NCBI GenBank assembly: GCA_013433145.1
Contig: CM024191.1
Span: forward strand, 5,162,501 to 5,226,500
From: Ascaris suum
Lineage: Eukaryota > Nematoda > Chromadorea > Rhabditida > Ascarididae
Length of the DNA stretch: 64,000 bases
Direction: 5' to 3'
Both the position numbers and the translations under genes were made by a program. Numbering within the stretch: the stretch's first letter is position 1; each line of letters opens with the position of its first letter. Positions 48,701 through 60,800 of the stretch are shown piece after piece. Below the pieces are notes generated by a model that saw only the letters and a program-made list of their open reading frames with translations, was not told the DNA's origin and ran no database searches.

Positions 48701-50353
48701 AGTAATCAAAATGACAGATCAAAGTATCAAATTCGATGAAAACGTGAAGGTAGATCAAAGCAGATCGAAATATGACGTAGATAATGCAGATAAATGTGAA
48801 GGTAAAGCAAAGTAAGTCGAGAAGGCGGATCAGAGTACCAAAGTAGATCAGAATGTGATTGTAGACCGAATTAGATCAAAACATGAAGGTAGACGAAAAT
48901 CGACCAAAATTGAAGACAGATCAAAGGTATCAAAGTAAATCAGAATGTGAAAGTAGTTCAAAGTATCACAGCAGATCAGAATGTGAAGGTAGATCAAGGT
49001 ATCAGAGTAGAAGAAAATATGAAGGTATGTCAGTGTATGAAAGCAGGTCAAAATGTGAAGGTAGACCAAAGTAGGTCAAAATATGAAGGCGGGTCAAATT
49101 ATCAAAGTAGATCAAAATGTGAAGGTAGATGAGAATAGATCAAAATGTGAAGGCAGAACAAGGTATCAAAGTAGATCAGAAGGTGAAGGCACATCAAAGT
49201 AGGTCAAGATATAAAGGCAGGTCAAACATCAAAGTAAATCAGAATGTGATCATAGTTCAAAGTTTCAGAGTAGATCAAAATATTAAGGTAGATGAAAATC
49301 GACCAAAATTTGAAGACAGATCAAAGTGTCAAAGTAGATCAGAATGTGAAGTTAGATCAACGTATCAGAGTAGGTCGAAATATGAAGGTAGATCAAATTA
49401 GGTCAAAATATGAATGTAGATCAAAGTATCAAAGTACATCAGAATGTGAAGGTTCGAAGTAGGTCAAGATATGAAGGCAGATCAAAGTATCAAAATAGAT
49501 AGGAATGTGATGGTAGTTCAAGTTTCGAAGTAGATCAAAGTATGAAGGCGAGCCAAATCATCAAATCGGATGAAAATATGAAGGAAAATGAAACTATCGA
49601 GCAGATTAGAATACGAAAATAGAACAAAGTATATCAAAATGTGAAGGTAGATCGAAGTAATCAAAGTAGATCAAAGTGAAGGCAGATCAAAGTATCAAAT
49701 TCGATGAAAACGTGAAGGTAGATCAAAGCAGATCGAAATATGACGGTAGATAAAGCAGATAAAATGTGAAGGTAAAGCAAAGTAAGTCGAAACATGAAGG
49801 CGGATCAGAGTACCAAAGTAGATCAGAATGTGATTGTAGACCGAATTAGATCAAAACATGAAGGTAGACGAAAATCGACCAAAATTGAAGACAGATCAAA
49901 GGTATCAAAGTAAATCAGAATGTGAAAGTAGTTCAAAGTATCACAGTAGATCAGAATGTGAAGGTAGATCAAGGTATCAGAGTAGAAGAAAATATGAAGG
50001 TATGTCAGTGTATGAAAGCAGGTCAAAATGTGAAGGTAGACCAAAGTAGGTCAAAATATGAAGGCGGGTCAAATTATCAAAGTAGATCAAAATGTAAAGG
50101 TAGATGAAGATGGATCAAAATGTGAAGGCAGAACAAGGTAACAAAATGTGGATCAAAGTATCGGAGTAGATCAGAATATGAAGGCAGACAAGTTATCAAA
50201 TCAGATCAGAATATGAAGGTAGATCAAAGTAGTCAAAATGTGAAGGTAGATTAAAGTATGAAAGTAGATGAGAATGTGAAGGTAGATCAACATAACAGAA
50301 TTGGCCAAAATGAGGTGGACCAAAGTGGATGAAAATGTGAAGGTAGATGAATT
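45780..50353. repeat. 4.6-kb satellite: 18-bp monomer in about 972-bp higher-order repeats
   Basis: The basic unit is 18 bases (GATCAAAGTATCAAAGTA and GATCAGAATGTGAAGGTA variants). Variant order repeats as a higher-order unit: the same landmark occurs at 46202, 47171, 48157, 49129 and about 50101, that is spacings of 969, 986, 972 and 972, and 972 equals 54 monomers. Higher-order copies differ by a few substitutions and 1-2 base indels, so amplification looks recent. As the monomer is a multiple of three, frames of 60-150 codons encoding DQNVKV-like hexapeptides appear, but indels break them between copies, so I do not call them genes. Confidence 0.95.
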
Positions 50354-53300
50354 CACACCTCATGGTACGATTCCGGATTTATCATCTGATATGCTGCTTA
50401 AGGTGTTCGCATTTGTAAAATACGTCTTCGTCGAAAAGTTACAGGTGCTTGCAGTCATGCGGATTATCTCTTTTGATGTAAGAGTGTTTCAAGACAGGCG
50501 TGAAATTTGCGGTTTTCAGTTCTGGTTCGAATCGCTTCAATCCAAATTATGAAATGAAAAATTTGAATGGATTGCTTAAGTTTTTAAGAAACTGGAGCTG
50601 CTTTATTTAAAACTCTAATGCGAAGCATTATGAACTGGAGCTGTTTAATCTAAAGCTCTAATGAGATGCAGAATTTCGCTCCTCCCAGTTGCCGTTTTGG
50701 CTTATCCACTGGCCGGTCAAAGATGAAGCCATCAACTTTCACATCTTTAGAACCTCTTGAGATTGCTGAGATAGCAAATAAAAGATCAAGAAAATTTCGG
50801 GTTGTCGAATGACAACTATTGCAGTTAGTAGGCAAGAATGACTGGATTTAGATATTCGGAGTTCTTCTGGTAAGGTCTACATGCGTAATGTTTCACATTT
50901 CTACGTCTGCTGAAAGCCGCTGCGAAAAACGCTGCAGACAGACGAGACATTTTTGCATTATAATGTCACAGCGCAATAGGGGAAAATAACTGCAGCTTCT
51001 CTTTCAATGTATTCTTAGTTCTTAACTGATTTTGATAATGCATATTACTCAATGCGATATGTCGTCCAGTTTTGAAAAGCGTTGTTCCTGGACGCAGAAA
51101 TTCGCCGAAACTCAAGAAAGTAGCAGGAAAGAACACATGAAATTGTCGTACTTCATGCATCTATCGAATCTGCAGGCTCTGCAGTGCTGCATTCTGTCTC
51201 CATTTAGCAATTTTGGTGTTCCCATAGATAAAAAGCCAATCATGAGATGATTATATTGGCTTGCATCGTCGATAAATTTCCCTTTCATGACTTCTCGTCC
51301 TCTTCGCCGAACTACTAGCAGCTTGCTGCGAAAAGCTGCAAATTCTAGAGTCACCTTCGAATATAAACCCAGTAATAAATCTGACCTTCAAGATTCTTTA
51401 AAAACAGAAAAAAAACTTGAAAATCATATCTTAACCTGTCTTATCCTCAAATATTTGCTTCTCCTCGAAAGTATAGATTCTATAAGTGTCCACCCTTCTG
51501 CACAAGCCTCTCCTCCATTTTCAGACACGTTGCCAGTGCCATAAACGAACTCCTAATGTTGACAACCATGTCCATATGCTTATTATCTTGACTGTTGACG
51601 CAAATTTTTGGTTCAATTCGTTGGATTTGCGAAATCCACACCCACCTGGCTGGAAAAATTCGTTGCAATTCCTTCCATCCATTACGAGTTCACTTGTAAT
51701 TTCAGTTCGTAAAAACAAACCTTTCAAAGTTATATGACAGAAAATACTCCTTCGGCTTATATTTTGCAGGGCTGTGAAGCACTAATGCAATCTACCCTCG
51801 TCTAACTGTTACTGAACCGATGTGTCCAGGCGACTGGAGTGTGGCGTTTCGAACTGCAATCAACCTGTTTGCTACTTCTCATGTATCGTTCTCGTGTATA
51901 GTATTTCCCTACTTATTTTTGGCTCCCTTATTCTGAACCTTTCTTGGGCTGCGTGTAATGAATGCATATAGGGCTACCGAGAAGGCAGCTCGCAAGCAAG
52001 ATCACAATTGCGTAACCTTGGGTTGCTGAATGGTGGCAGCGGTGGAATCATTCGCCTTGACGCCCCAGGATGGAAGTTGTCGGAAAAAAATTTCACTAAT
52101 TAGGGGAAGTCTAGAGGTCCGCGTTTTTAGACTGGGTCAAACCGTTTGCAATCTTCACGCTATTATGAACCTTGCGGAGGCATGTCTCCGACCCTGAGGA
52201 CTTCAATTTAAAAGATCTAGAGATTCGACCTCAGTCGGCGCTCTCACTCAAGAGTACGGATACTTAGAAAAACTGGGTCGTAAGCGACAGACCGCAAGCT
52301 GCAAATCGTGGAGCTACTAAAACAACCTTTTCAAAGAAGTTCAAAATTTCTTCTGATGCTACAACTGTCATGCCTTTAGTCCTCGTTTTGGAACGGTATC
52401 TGGGGTTAGAACTTCGGGCTCTTAAAGAGCGGTCTTTTTGTAGCCATCAAGACCATAGTCACACTTATAGGAAGTTAGGTCATGAAATGAGAACTTTGAG
52501 GCCTGGGAACCCAATCTTTTGGAAGCGCCAAAGATTCTATTAGTGAAAAGTGCAACTTGACTAATAAGAAGGGAACTTTGTAACCGACCACCGCAAGGTC
52601 ATTTAACCACATTAGGAAAACAGAACTCTCCAACACTGCCAAACCCAGAATCCCACTTTCTCTATTCCCACCTTCTGCGCTCCATCCACGACCAGCCCTC
52701 TGCTCACCAAGCAAGACATCACTTTCTGCGACACCAACCACCAAATACAACCTCTGTTTCATACTTTGGGTGGTAGCCACTTAATCGACGCATGCAATGC
52801 TCTCCTCTAGTCTTGTTGTCCATCGCATCCACCAATGCTGTTTTTTTCTACCAGTTGTTCGTGTCGAGACGATGCCGGTTAAGCAACTACCGGTAGATTA
52901 AAGGGAACGACTTCACGCATTGCGCTGCGCTGTTCCACATGTTGAGCACCTACTTCTTCGAAATATGGTAGCAGAACACTACCAGCGGGTTTTTTTGCTT
53001 TGAAAATCCAGCCACGACCACCAAGCTCCTCGACTGCCTTAGTGCACCGACCCAGCCACCATTTTAACTTCACTAAATTCCTACAACCATTAGCTTCAAC
53101 GTACGTTCAGATCCCTTCCCACCACCGTATCTCATCTATCCACCCAGCCATCAAAATAGATATCATACCTGGCAGTTTCTTTTTCTAGCCGGTACCGCTT
53201 GTATCGTAAACCATCGACACCACATACCATAGATCGCAACTAACGCAGCCGAAAAGTCTCGTTCAAAGGCCAACAAATGTACAGCAAAGTGGCATACCTC

Positions 53301-54650
53301 CAAGCTTTTGCAGCGAATCGCGCAGATGCGACGAGTGAAATTTGTCTCAGTTGAGTGTTCGAATATTCTTAGCAGCATGCAACATTTATTGAATGCAAAC
53401 AATTTTACAGAAGCAATGCATAAATTGATTTGATATTGGGAACATGAGTACAGCCATAAGCAATGGCTCCGAGTAACAGTAAACAAGATTTCTGTGCTGC
53501 CGCGATAATGTTGTTCTCTTCATAGATGCGTCCACAACTCCGAACCATCGCTGTACGCACGCTATGGCGCGCCTTCTGCTGGCACACGCATACGTCCAGA
53601 ACTCCAGCACGAAGGACATTACATGCGGGCTCGCATGGCTCAGCATCGGTATGCTTTGGAAATCGTAGTTCACGCGCATAATGATGTTCGGCGCGACCGG
53701 GCACAATTCAGATGCCGTGCTTCCATCCACTGAGATGACGAATTTTTAGCCAAGACCGCGTCTCGACAGAGCTTCGCGTATCGAAACGTCCCCTTGAACG
53801 CCGCGCTTCGCTAACTATTGTACTCAGTGGCTCACTGACAGCCACGGAAGTTCTGTGCCGAAAAAATGAATATCAATGCAGCAGAAAGGAGAATGATCCC
53901 ACCCAAAACATCCTAAAAATTGCTTCCACACATAAAAAACAAGTGAACAGGCCTGGCAACTATAAATATCCGACGATTGCAGACTTCGTCTTTGTTACAC
54001 ACCGCCGATGCGCATTCGAAAATATCCCAGAAAGTTTCGGCGTTACTCACTAGCTTGGGTCATTTTTGCAAACTGGCCGCAAAGCTTGACCGAACAATCA
54101 CACAATTTAAAATCTCCAATCTGATGAGGTTACACTTTTCGAGGATGCGCTCAATGCTCATGTGCCAGTCCATGTGGCTAAACACCTCATTTTGTGTGAT
54201 GCGCTGGAAACATCTACGATACATTTTCTCCGCATACATTGGCGGTATGTAGGCAAACGACATTGCTGCTATCTAAATAGGGCGTTGCGCTGCCTAGAAT
54301 AAAAGAGTAAAATAAAGAAGTAGGAACATTAAACTTTTTGCAGACGCAGATTAAATATGGTAATTTTCAGGTAAGAAACGAAAATGCTCGCAATACCTTC
54401 GTTGACAGGAATAAATGGGAAAGTGTCCCTATTACTCGCTCGAAGCCTCAAAAACGATAAAAAACATGAAGGAAAAATGAATATCGGAGAGGGGAAAAGA
54501 ACTAGTAAAATGATAGCAAAAAACTACAAGGGAGAAAAGGAAAACCAGAACTTCAAGAACGGTGGATGAAGACGACTTGAGAAAAGGGACGTGGTGAAGG
54601 GATAGCAAACTGTTGCCTCAAGGCGATCAGAAGAGTTCCCAGTGGGCACC
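50354..54650. other. Intergenic region between satellite and acinus 3' end
   Basis: No protein family recognised. It includes a 30-bp duplication at 50591-50663, a C-rich plus-strand stretch around 52600-53150, and a GC-rich patch at about 53510-53740. Frames open at 53386-53730 (minus), 53977-54252 (plus, with AATAAA at 54298 and 54312) and 54060-54263 (minus, SFAYIPPMYAEKMYRRCFQR) are possible pieces of a gene or transposon, but I cannot decide the strand. The acinus 3' UTR must lie at the right edge. Confidence 0.4.
50591..50663. repeat. Tandem duplication of about 30 bp, 43-bp period
   Basis: ACTGGAGCTGCTTTATTTAA with a following AACTCTAATG (50591-50620) recurs at 50634-50663 with a few substitutions, just outside the satellite. 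Confidence 0.6.
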
Positions 54651-54869
54651 TCAACGCCGATGGCGTGGGGAACGTGAGCGTGATAAACGACGCGTACGTG
54701 AGGCGCGTGGCGAGCGGGAACGCGCATGACCGAAGCCTTCACGCTCGAGCGCGGTCTTTGCCTTCTCCTCCTTGTCCTTCGTCTCCTTCTTGGAATTCAC
54801 AACGGCTGCTGCTTTTTTTGCGGCCAAACTCTCCGCTTCTGCTGCTTTTCGCTTTGCTCGCTCCGCTAC
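54651..54869 (-). CDS. acin-1: acinus last exon: helical basic stretch and RS tail
   Basis: This encodes VAERAKRKAAEAESLAAKKA, then a Lys/Glu-rich helix, then GHARSRSPRASRTRR and LSRSRSPRHRR before the stop. Human acinus likewise follows its RSB motif with ERAER/KERE repeats and an RS tail. The acceptor is placed at GTTAAG, which gives phase 0 and the best continuation of ALTDQQ; GAG nine bases upstream is an in-phase alternative. RS dipeptides are expected SR-kinase targets. Confidence 0.82.
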   Translation of the reverse strand, partial: VAERAKRKAAEAESLAAKKAAAVVNSKKETKDKEEKAKTALEREGFGHARSRSPRASRTRRLSRSRSPRHRR

Positions 54870-57800
54870 CTTAACACTCTCATTTGAACCACGGAAAACC
54901 GCAGAAAATGGCCAGCACATACGAGCGACCGTCATTTCCGTTTTCGAATTTTGTGGACTGAGAGAAGAGCTTGGCAGCGCTATCGACCCATACGCGCTCA
55001 ACCTCACACTAGAAAATCGGAAAATGTGAGGGCATGTGATAAAATACTTAATGTGATTTCTCAATACATCCATCACAAGCAAACAGTTCAAAAGACTTTT
55101 CCCTATGATTTGTTCGTGCAAAAACAACATATTCGGCATTCGCACGACATTACCTGGAACCACTATCTCCATTTCTTATCCCTTCCAATCGAGATAATAT
55201 AACAAAAGAGCGAAAGGCCCATAAGTTAGAAATGAAAAGGCTTCAAACCTGCTGGTCGGTTAATGCCACAAAGTAAATAGCTGGCTGTGTTGTCGTCTTC
55301 TTAAAAAGCTCGTCTGCAGTTTTCACGGTTTTCTCGGCCTCTGTAAAAAAACAAAGCGATAATCTTTCAACATTCATCAGTTAGATAAAGTGCTGAAGGA
55401 AAAGAAATAAACATAAGAAAAGTGCACTGAAGAAGAGCACTTATAAAGCCCTCTTACAGTAGACGATTAAGAACACAACAGAGACACTAACAGTATAATA
55501 TATCACGATATGAAGCGCTAGCCGCAGACCAATTTTCTCTCCTCATCTTTCGACGGTAACACATCATTTCAAGATCAACATTGCATCATTTTTTTCAATA
55601 AATAAACCTTCCGCCCTAGTTCACGCGGCTCCTCATAGTGCATTACCATTTTCAAACGTACACAGAAAAGCCCATTTCTAAACAGGCGACTTAGACTAGA
55701 GAGAATACCCAAATTCACCAATATTTGAGATCGATATTTCTATAATATTCAGATTCTACGCGTTTAGCTTTGTTCTGTTGACAACGCAAGAAATCAAGGC
55801 CATGCTCGGCAGCTATAACGCAAATGTTCAAAATAAGAACAATTTAGTGGCTAGTTTATGACCTTTTTCCACAATGTGAACCTTCACAAACGACTTCCTT
55901 GAAGCAGACCACTTTTGCCTTACAGATCACTACGCGACTAAGAAAAAGCTGGAACAGAATGTTCATAAAAACCCTAATAAATGTTTTCAGCCAAAGAACC
56001 TTGTCCAACGTGCCCCGACTCCGATGATTTGCGTTGTTTCCGCTCCTCGTGAACCAACTCCAATCGCTCACCACGTTTTCGTTTGTCACTTGATGCCTGG
56101 AACATTACCACTGCATTGCTATTAAACCAATATAGCACAGCAAAATTTAGCAATTGCGAGACAAAATGAGGGAATGTGGTAATACACCGGGTATTGATTT
56201 CGCAACATTTATTCAGCCACTTATTGCATAACAAAAGATAGCATCGCCCTTACCGAATAAAAAGAAAATCATTACGGGACTACGTGACTACGGGACCCCT
56301 CCCCCCACCCTTTGCACTTTAAAGTCATAACGCCGCGCAAATAGACTATGCCTAGTGCTCCTAGCAATAATTTCTCGAAGTAAGAACTTTTTTTAATAGC
56401 AAGTTTATTGGTGTTTTTTGTTCAGCAATATTTGGACTACTCACCAGATGTTCAGCAATATGAGCACACCTCATGGATAATAACAAATTGAATTATTGGC
56501 AACGGTAAACCGGAATCTGAGAAGCACGATTTCTCCGTGATCACCTTCCCGTAACAAGGATGACCATTGCGAACAGCATGCTTAAGCTTAATCCAAAATT
56601 TTCCTAATTCAGAGGTTTTCAGAAGGCTAACGATTAAGCGAACTTACATCGTTCCGACCTGGTGGCGACCGCGAGCGGGCCCTTTTGCGTTCCGCTCCGC
56701 TCTCGTGCGCTTTTAAGCCATGCTCCCGCTCTTTATGATTCCGATCTCGTGTCGACGAAGGTTGCACAGAGCGCTCCTCACGATTTACGGAGACTGAAAC
56801 TCGGAGGGTGCTCGTTGCTGCCGCGTCCGGCATGATACGCGTCCCATCCAACGTTTTCTTCGACTTTCCCTCCGATGCACGCTTGTCTGCCTCTGCATGT
56901 CTTGCCAACTAAAAGCACAGTGGCTCCTCTCATACATTTTTCACCGATTCCACAGATGACCTCCTGCTGGCTAATCTAATTCCTCCACTTCTTGCAACTC
57001 ATCTTTTCTCATCTGATCGATTCCTGCTTTATTAAGATGTGGCAGTTGGAACCTTTTGATTGCATCATGTGCACTATTAACGTTCGCAAAGGGTGCAGCA
57101 AATGCTGAAAGGTGAATCCTTTGTGCAAAGGACTGTCTTCAAAACGAAATACCCTTCAAACACCACAAACACTTACCCCATCATCGTCTGAGTAATCGAC
57201 TTTGAGTGTCTTTGGACTGTGAGGCGGCCAAACGACGTTATGTAGCCTGCCACGAGCGACAATTGCCTCTTCAACAGTTGAATACTGAAACATCATTCAC
57301 TTTGCAAAGAGTAAAAAATATGAGCATTGGGTACGGAACAAAAGCGACCTACCATCGTCAGACATATTAAAAAATAAAGCAATTATTAAAAGTAGATCAA
57401 ATTCAACTACTCCACGCACTAAAACTTCACCATGGAAAAAATCCAAGCACTCCACTCGAAACTAAAGAAATCCTCTCTCTCCCTGGTGAAAGATCGAAAA
57501 CTTTAAGCGTGTTCTTGACGGTATCTTCGAGCTCAAACTTAAAACACTACTACTAAAATTCATGGTTTATAAAATGTCTAAGAATTTCGAAAGACTTAAC
57601 GCTCTTCACTCTTCCATATGGTTTATGGAACCTATCTGCCTTGTCTTTTCCGAAATCAGATGTATGATATCGCTGAAAGTTTAAAACAACGCAAAATGAA
57701 TAACAGAAATTTGCAGACAAAGCAACCTCTTAGCATATAACAGACAGGCCATAGCCTTAACACTGGAACTGCCTAGCTCTCGTTGAGCTACTCGACTTGC

Positions 57801-60800
57801 ATCAAGTGGCTTAAACAATGGAGAGCTCACGATGAAACTAGAAAGTAGAGCTACCTTTACAATGCACGTCGATTTGATATTATCAATCCAGAATCCACCT
57901 TCGACAATCGTTCCAAACGTACTTAGCATTTGCTGCAGCTGTTTTGATGTGAACGGTCGTGTCAACTGCCTTATCATCAGCACCTACGAAAACATGCCTC
58001 TCACTCATCAATGATTTTTTTTTTTTGAAAAATATCAAATATACAACGCCTAGAGTCATCTCTTCCATCACCATCCAGCATCGCGCTTTACTAAAATAGA
58101 TAGGGTTGCTGAGAACACTACTATAAACAGCGAATCATGCACGATAGAACAGCTCCTGTCATGCGACTGGTGGTACGTCGAAGAAGTATATAAGTTAGCG
58201 ATGACAAACGTCATTAAAACTAGATAGTGCAAAATCACATACATAACATGATCTGACAGCTGAAATGCACCGATCAAAAAAGCATTATCGCTGTAGCAGT
58301 GACGAGATTTTCACCTATATCCCTGTGCAATACTCAGTAAACATTTTCTCGTCCAATGAACTCATCGCCTTCATCGCTGCCCTTTTATCACCTATCATAT
58401 CTCGAACAGTTCATATCTGTCTTGGGATGATATCTACGTGAGACGATAATCGAACCTCACTAAAGTTGGCTTCAACAATCGACAAATATGCAAAATAAAT
58501 AATCACCTCCATTTACACTCATAAGATGACTCTTTTATTCAACAAAACAACAAGTTGACTATTCTTGACTTGGAACCTCTGCATCAGTTTTTCAAGTGCT
58601 CAGTCCGATTTGACTGATAATTAATATCTCCAGCTTCCCACTAAATTTCGGCTCTTTCAGCAGAGAAGAAAATCGTAAATGATACATTTCATCTTCAATA
58701 ACAAGGCTTTCTTCATCTCCGTTAAGAAATCCAACTACTGTTCCCAGGAACTAAGAACTGATCATCATACTAATGGTCCCTCTCCCGTCTTCTATCCGGG
58801 AATTCTAAGCAGCCTACTGACAGCCCACGTCAACAAAGCGGACGGTCAGTGCAGTAACGAACTTGATTGACAGGATATCTCGCAGGCGAGACGCTCCGTT
58901 CGCGTATGAAACCGTCCACTGTTGCACTGCTCACAGCAGCATCGTTCGGTTCTTTCATTGCCGAGCGCGATCGGCGATCGCCTGCAACGCTTCATTGATC
59001 ACAATGCCGAAACGAACGCAGCAATGCGTATCACAAACCTCATAAGCGAATAAAAGCAAATGAGAGAAAATGTATAATGAATACCTCTCCCTATCCTAAC
59101 GGCTCAGCTTTCCCCTTCAGTTTAGCAATAGTATTCGTTCTTTTACTTCATCCGACTAAATTGCGAAGCGTTTAATACGGTTCTAACTATGCATCAGTGT
59201 ACACCAATCATAGACAATGCCATGACGATCTATGTTACAACGAATGATTCCGGCGTCCCATACCATAAATAAAGGCATATATGCTACTTGGCATCGTTGT
59301 CTCCCGACAAAAAACTGTACCTTTCAATCTTTGGTGGTGAAAATGGGTACAGAGACCTTTCAATCAATCCAAAATATGAAACAGTCTGGTTAAACAGTAA
59401 ACTAAAATCAATATGATAAATGACTAAGAATCTAATGTTGATAAGCTTTCAAAGACCCTTGCTGAACTCGTTACATACGCGCGTTACACTTGTGCACAAC
59501 GAAAATGCAATCAGAGCAATGCAGAATATTTAGAACTGCGATCGTATATAACATTTCTTTATACTAAAATAAATTCAAAAGTGTTCCAAATGGAGGCAGC
59601 TCCCTATCATCAAACGGAAAGATATGACATCAGCTACTGTTCTAGAATATAACAGCGTTGATATGGCAAGGAAATTATAGGAGAGCCACATGCAAACACT
59701 TCAAGAAACCAAAAAATTTGATAAATAAAACCACACAAATAAAAGCTCTGTTATTATTAGAAGCACGCCTAAATTTCGTTCTAAGCACTAGTGCCAGCCT
59801 TGAGCTTCGAGCGTTCTCGAATACTTCCCGAAACACCCGCAATTCAGGAGTTCACGAGTGAAAATTCTTCGCGGTCAACAACATAGGGTCACGTATCAAA
59901 ACGTCTCGCCCTCAGATATATACGCTTAAAAGCATTCTCGACAACGGCGTATTTGCAATAACGATAGAAAGCATACGAAGGAACGCAGACCAATTCAAAA
60001 CTTGTGTACTTCTCAACGAATAATTTATGGATGAAACTGAAAATCGATCAGTCTTACTGCCTCTCCAAGTAGGATCTTTGTATTAAGAATGATTTCCCAA
60101 CAGACAAACCAAACAACCAACCCGAACGTGATGCCTTTCTCGCAACTGCACCAAGGATCTCTACTTTGTTAACTGCTCGTTCACCTTTCTGCAAATTAAA
60201 TCTTAGCGATCCTCAACAATAATAGACAAAGACCAGTATATATCCAACGATGACACCGAATCACTACGGCGAAACTCACATAGTGACCAAATATCGGCAT
60301 CTGATTCTGCGAATTTTTCCACTGGAAACACCTGCCGCTCGTAATAACACATATCACAGCTTATGTGTGATTCTACCAACCAATTTGCACTGCATGAATG
60401 AACATAACTATCCCAATGCAAAGCAGTATCAGAAAAAAACCACACAATGCTCAACCGTTACAAGAAGTCAGTTTACAGTTGGACAGTGTAGCAGGAAAAT
60501 CCAAAAAGCCAGCAATATTCTTTCCGAAAAGCATCGGACGAAATCAAGTTTGATTGCCAAATATTGCAATAAAACCGCAGCATCTAAAACATTTCCTGCA
60601 TTACACTGAACACTACTACGTGAGTTTAACGAAAGTCACACGGCCGATTGCTTACATCCATAGAGCTTCCATCAAAATTTTGTAGTGATTTCAGAAATTA
60701 CATGCCAGAAAATAATAAGTTGTTGAATTTTGAAGTTCTGTAAAGAAAATAATTATTTCAAATTCCGTAGTAACTCTAAAAAACAACTACCTCTTTCTCT

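Noticed and set aside
45877..50107. Many 60-150-codon frames in the satellite as genes
   Set aside because: They are by-products of an 18-bp repeat. Frames break at indels between otherwise identical units and have no splice or start context.
52475..53073. Minus-strand frames in a C-rich plus-strand region
   Set aside because: They appear open because of composition (few stops in the G-rich complement); no start, splice or domain evidence.
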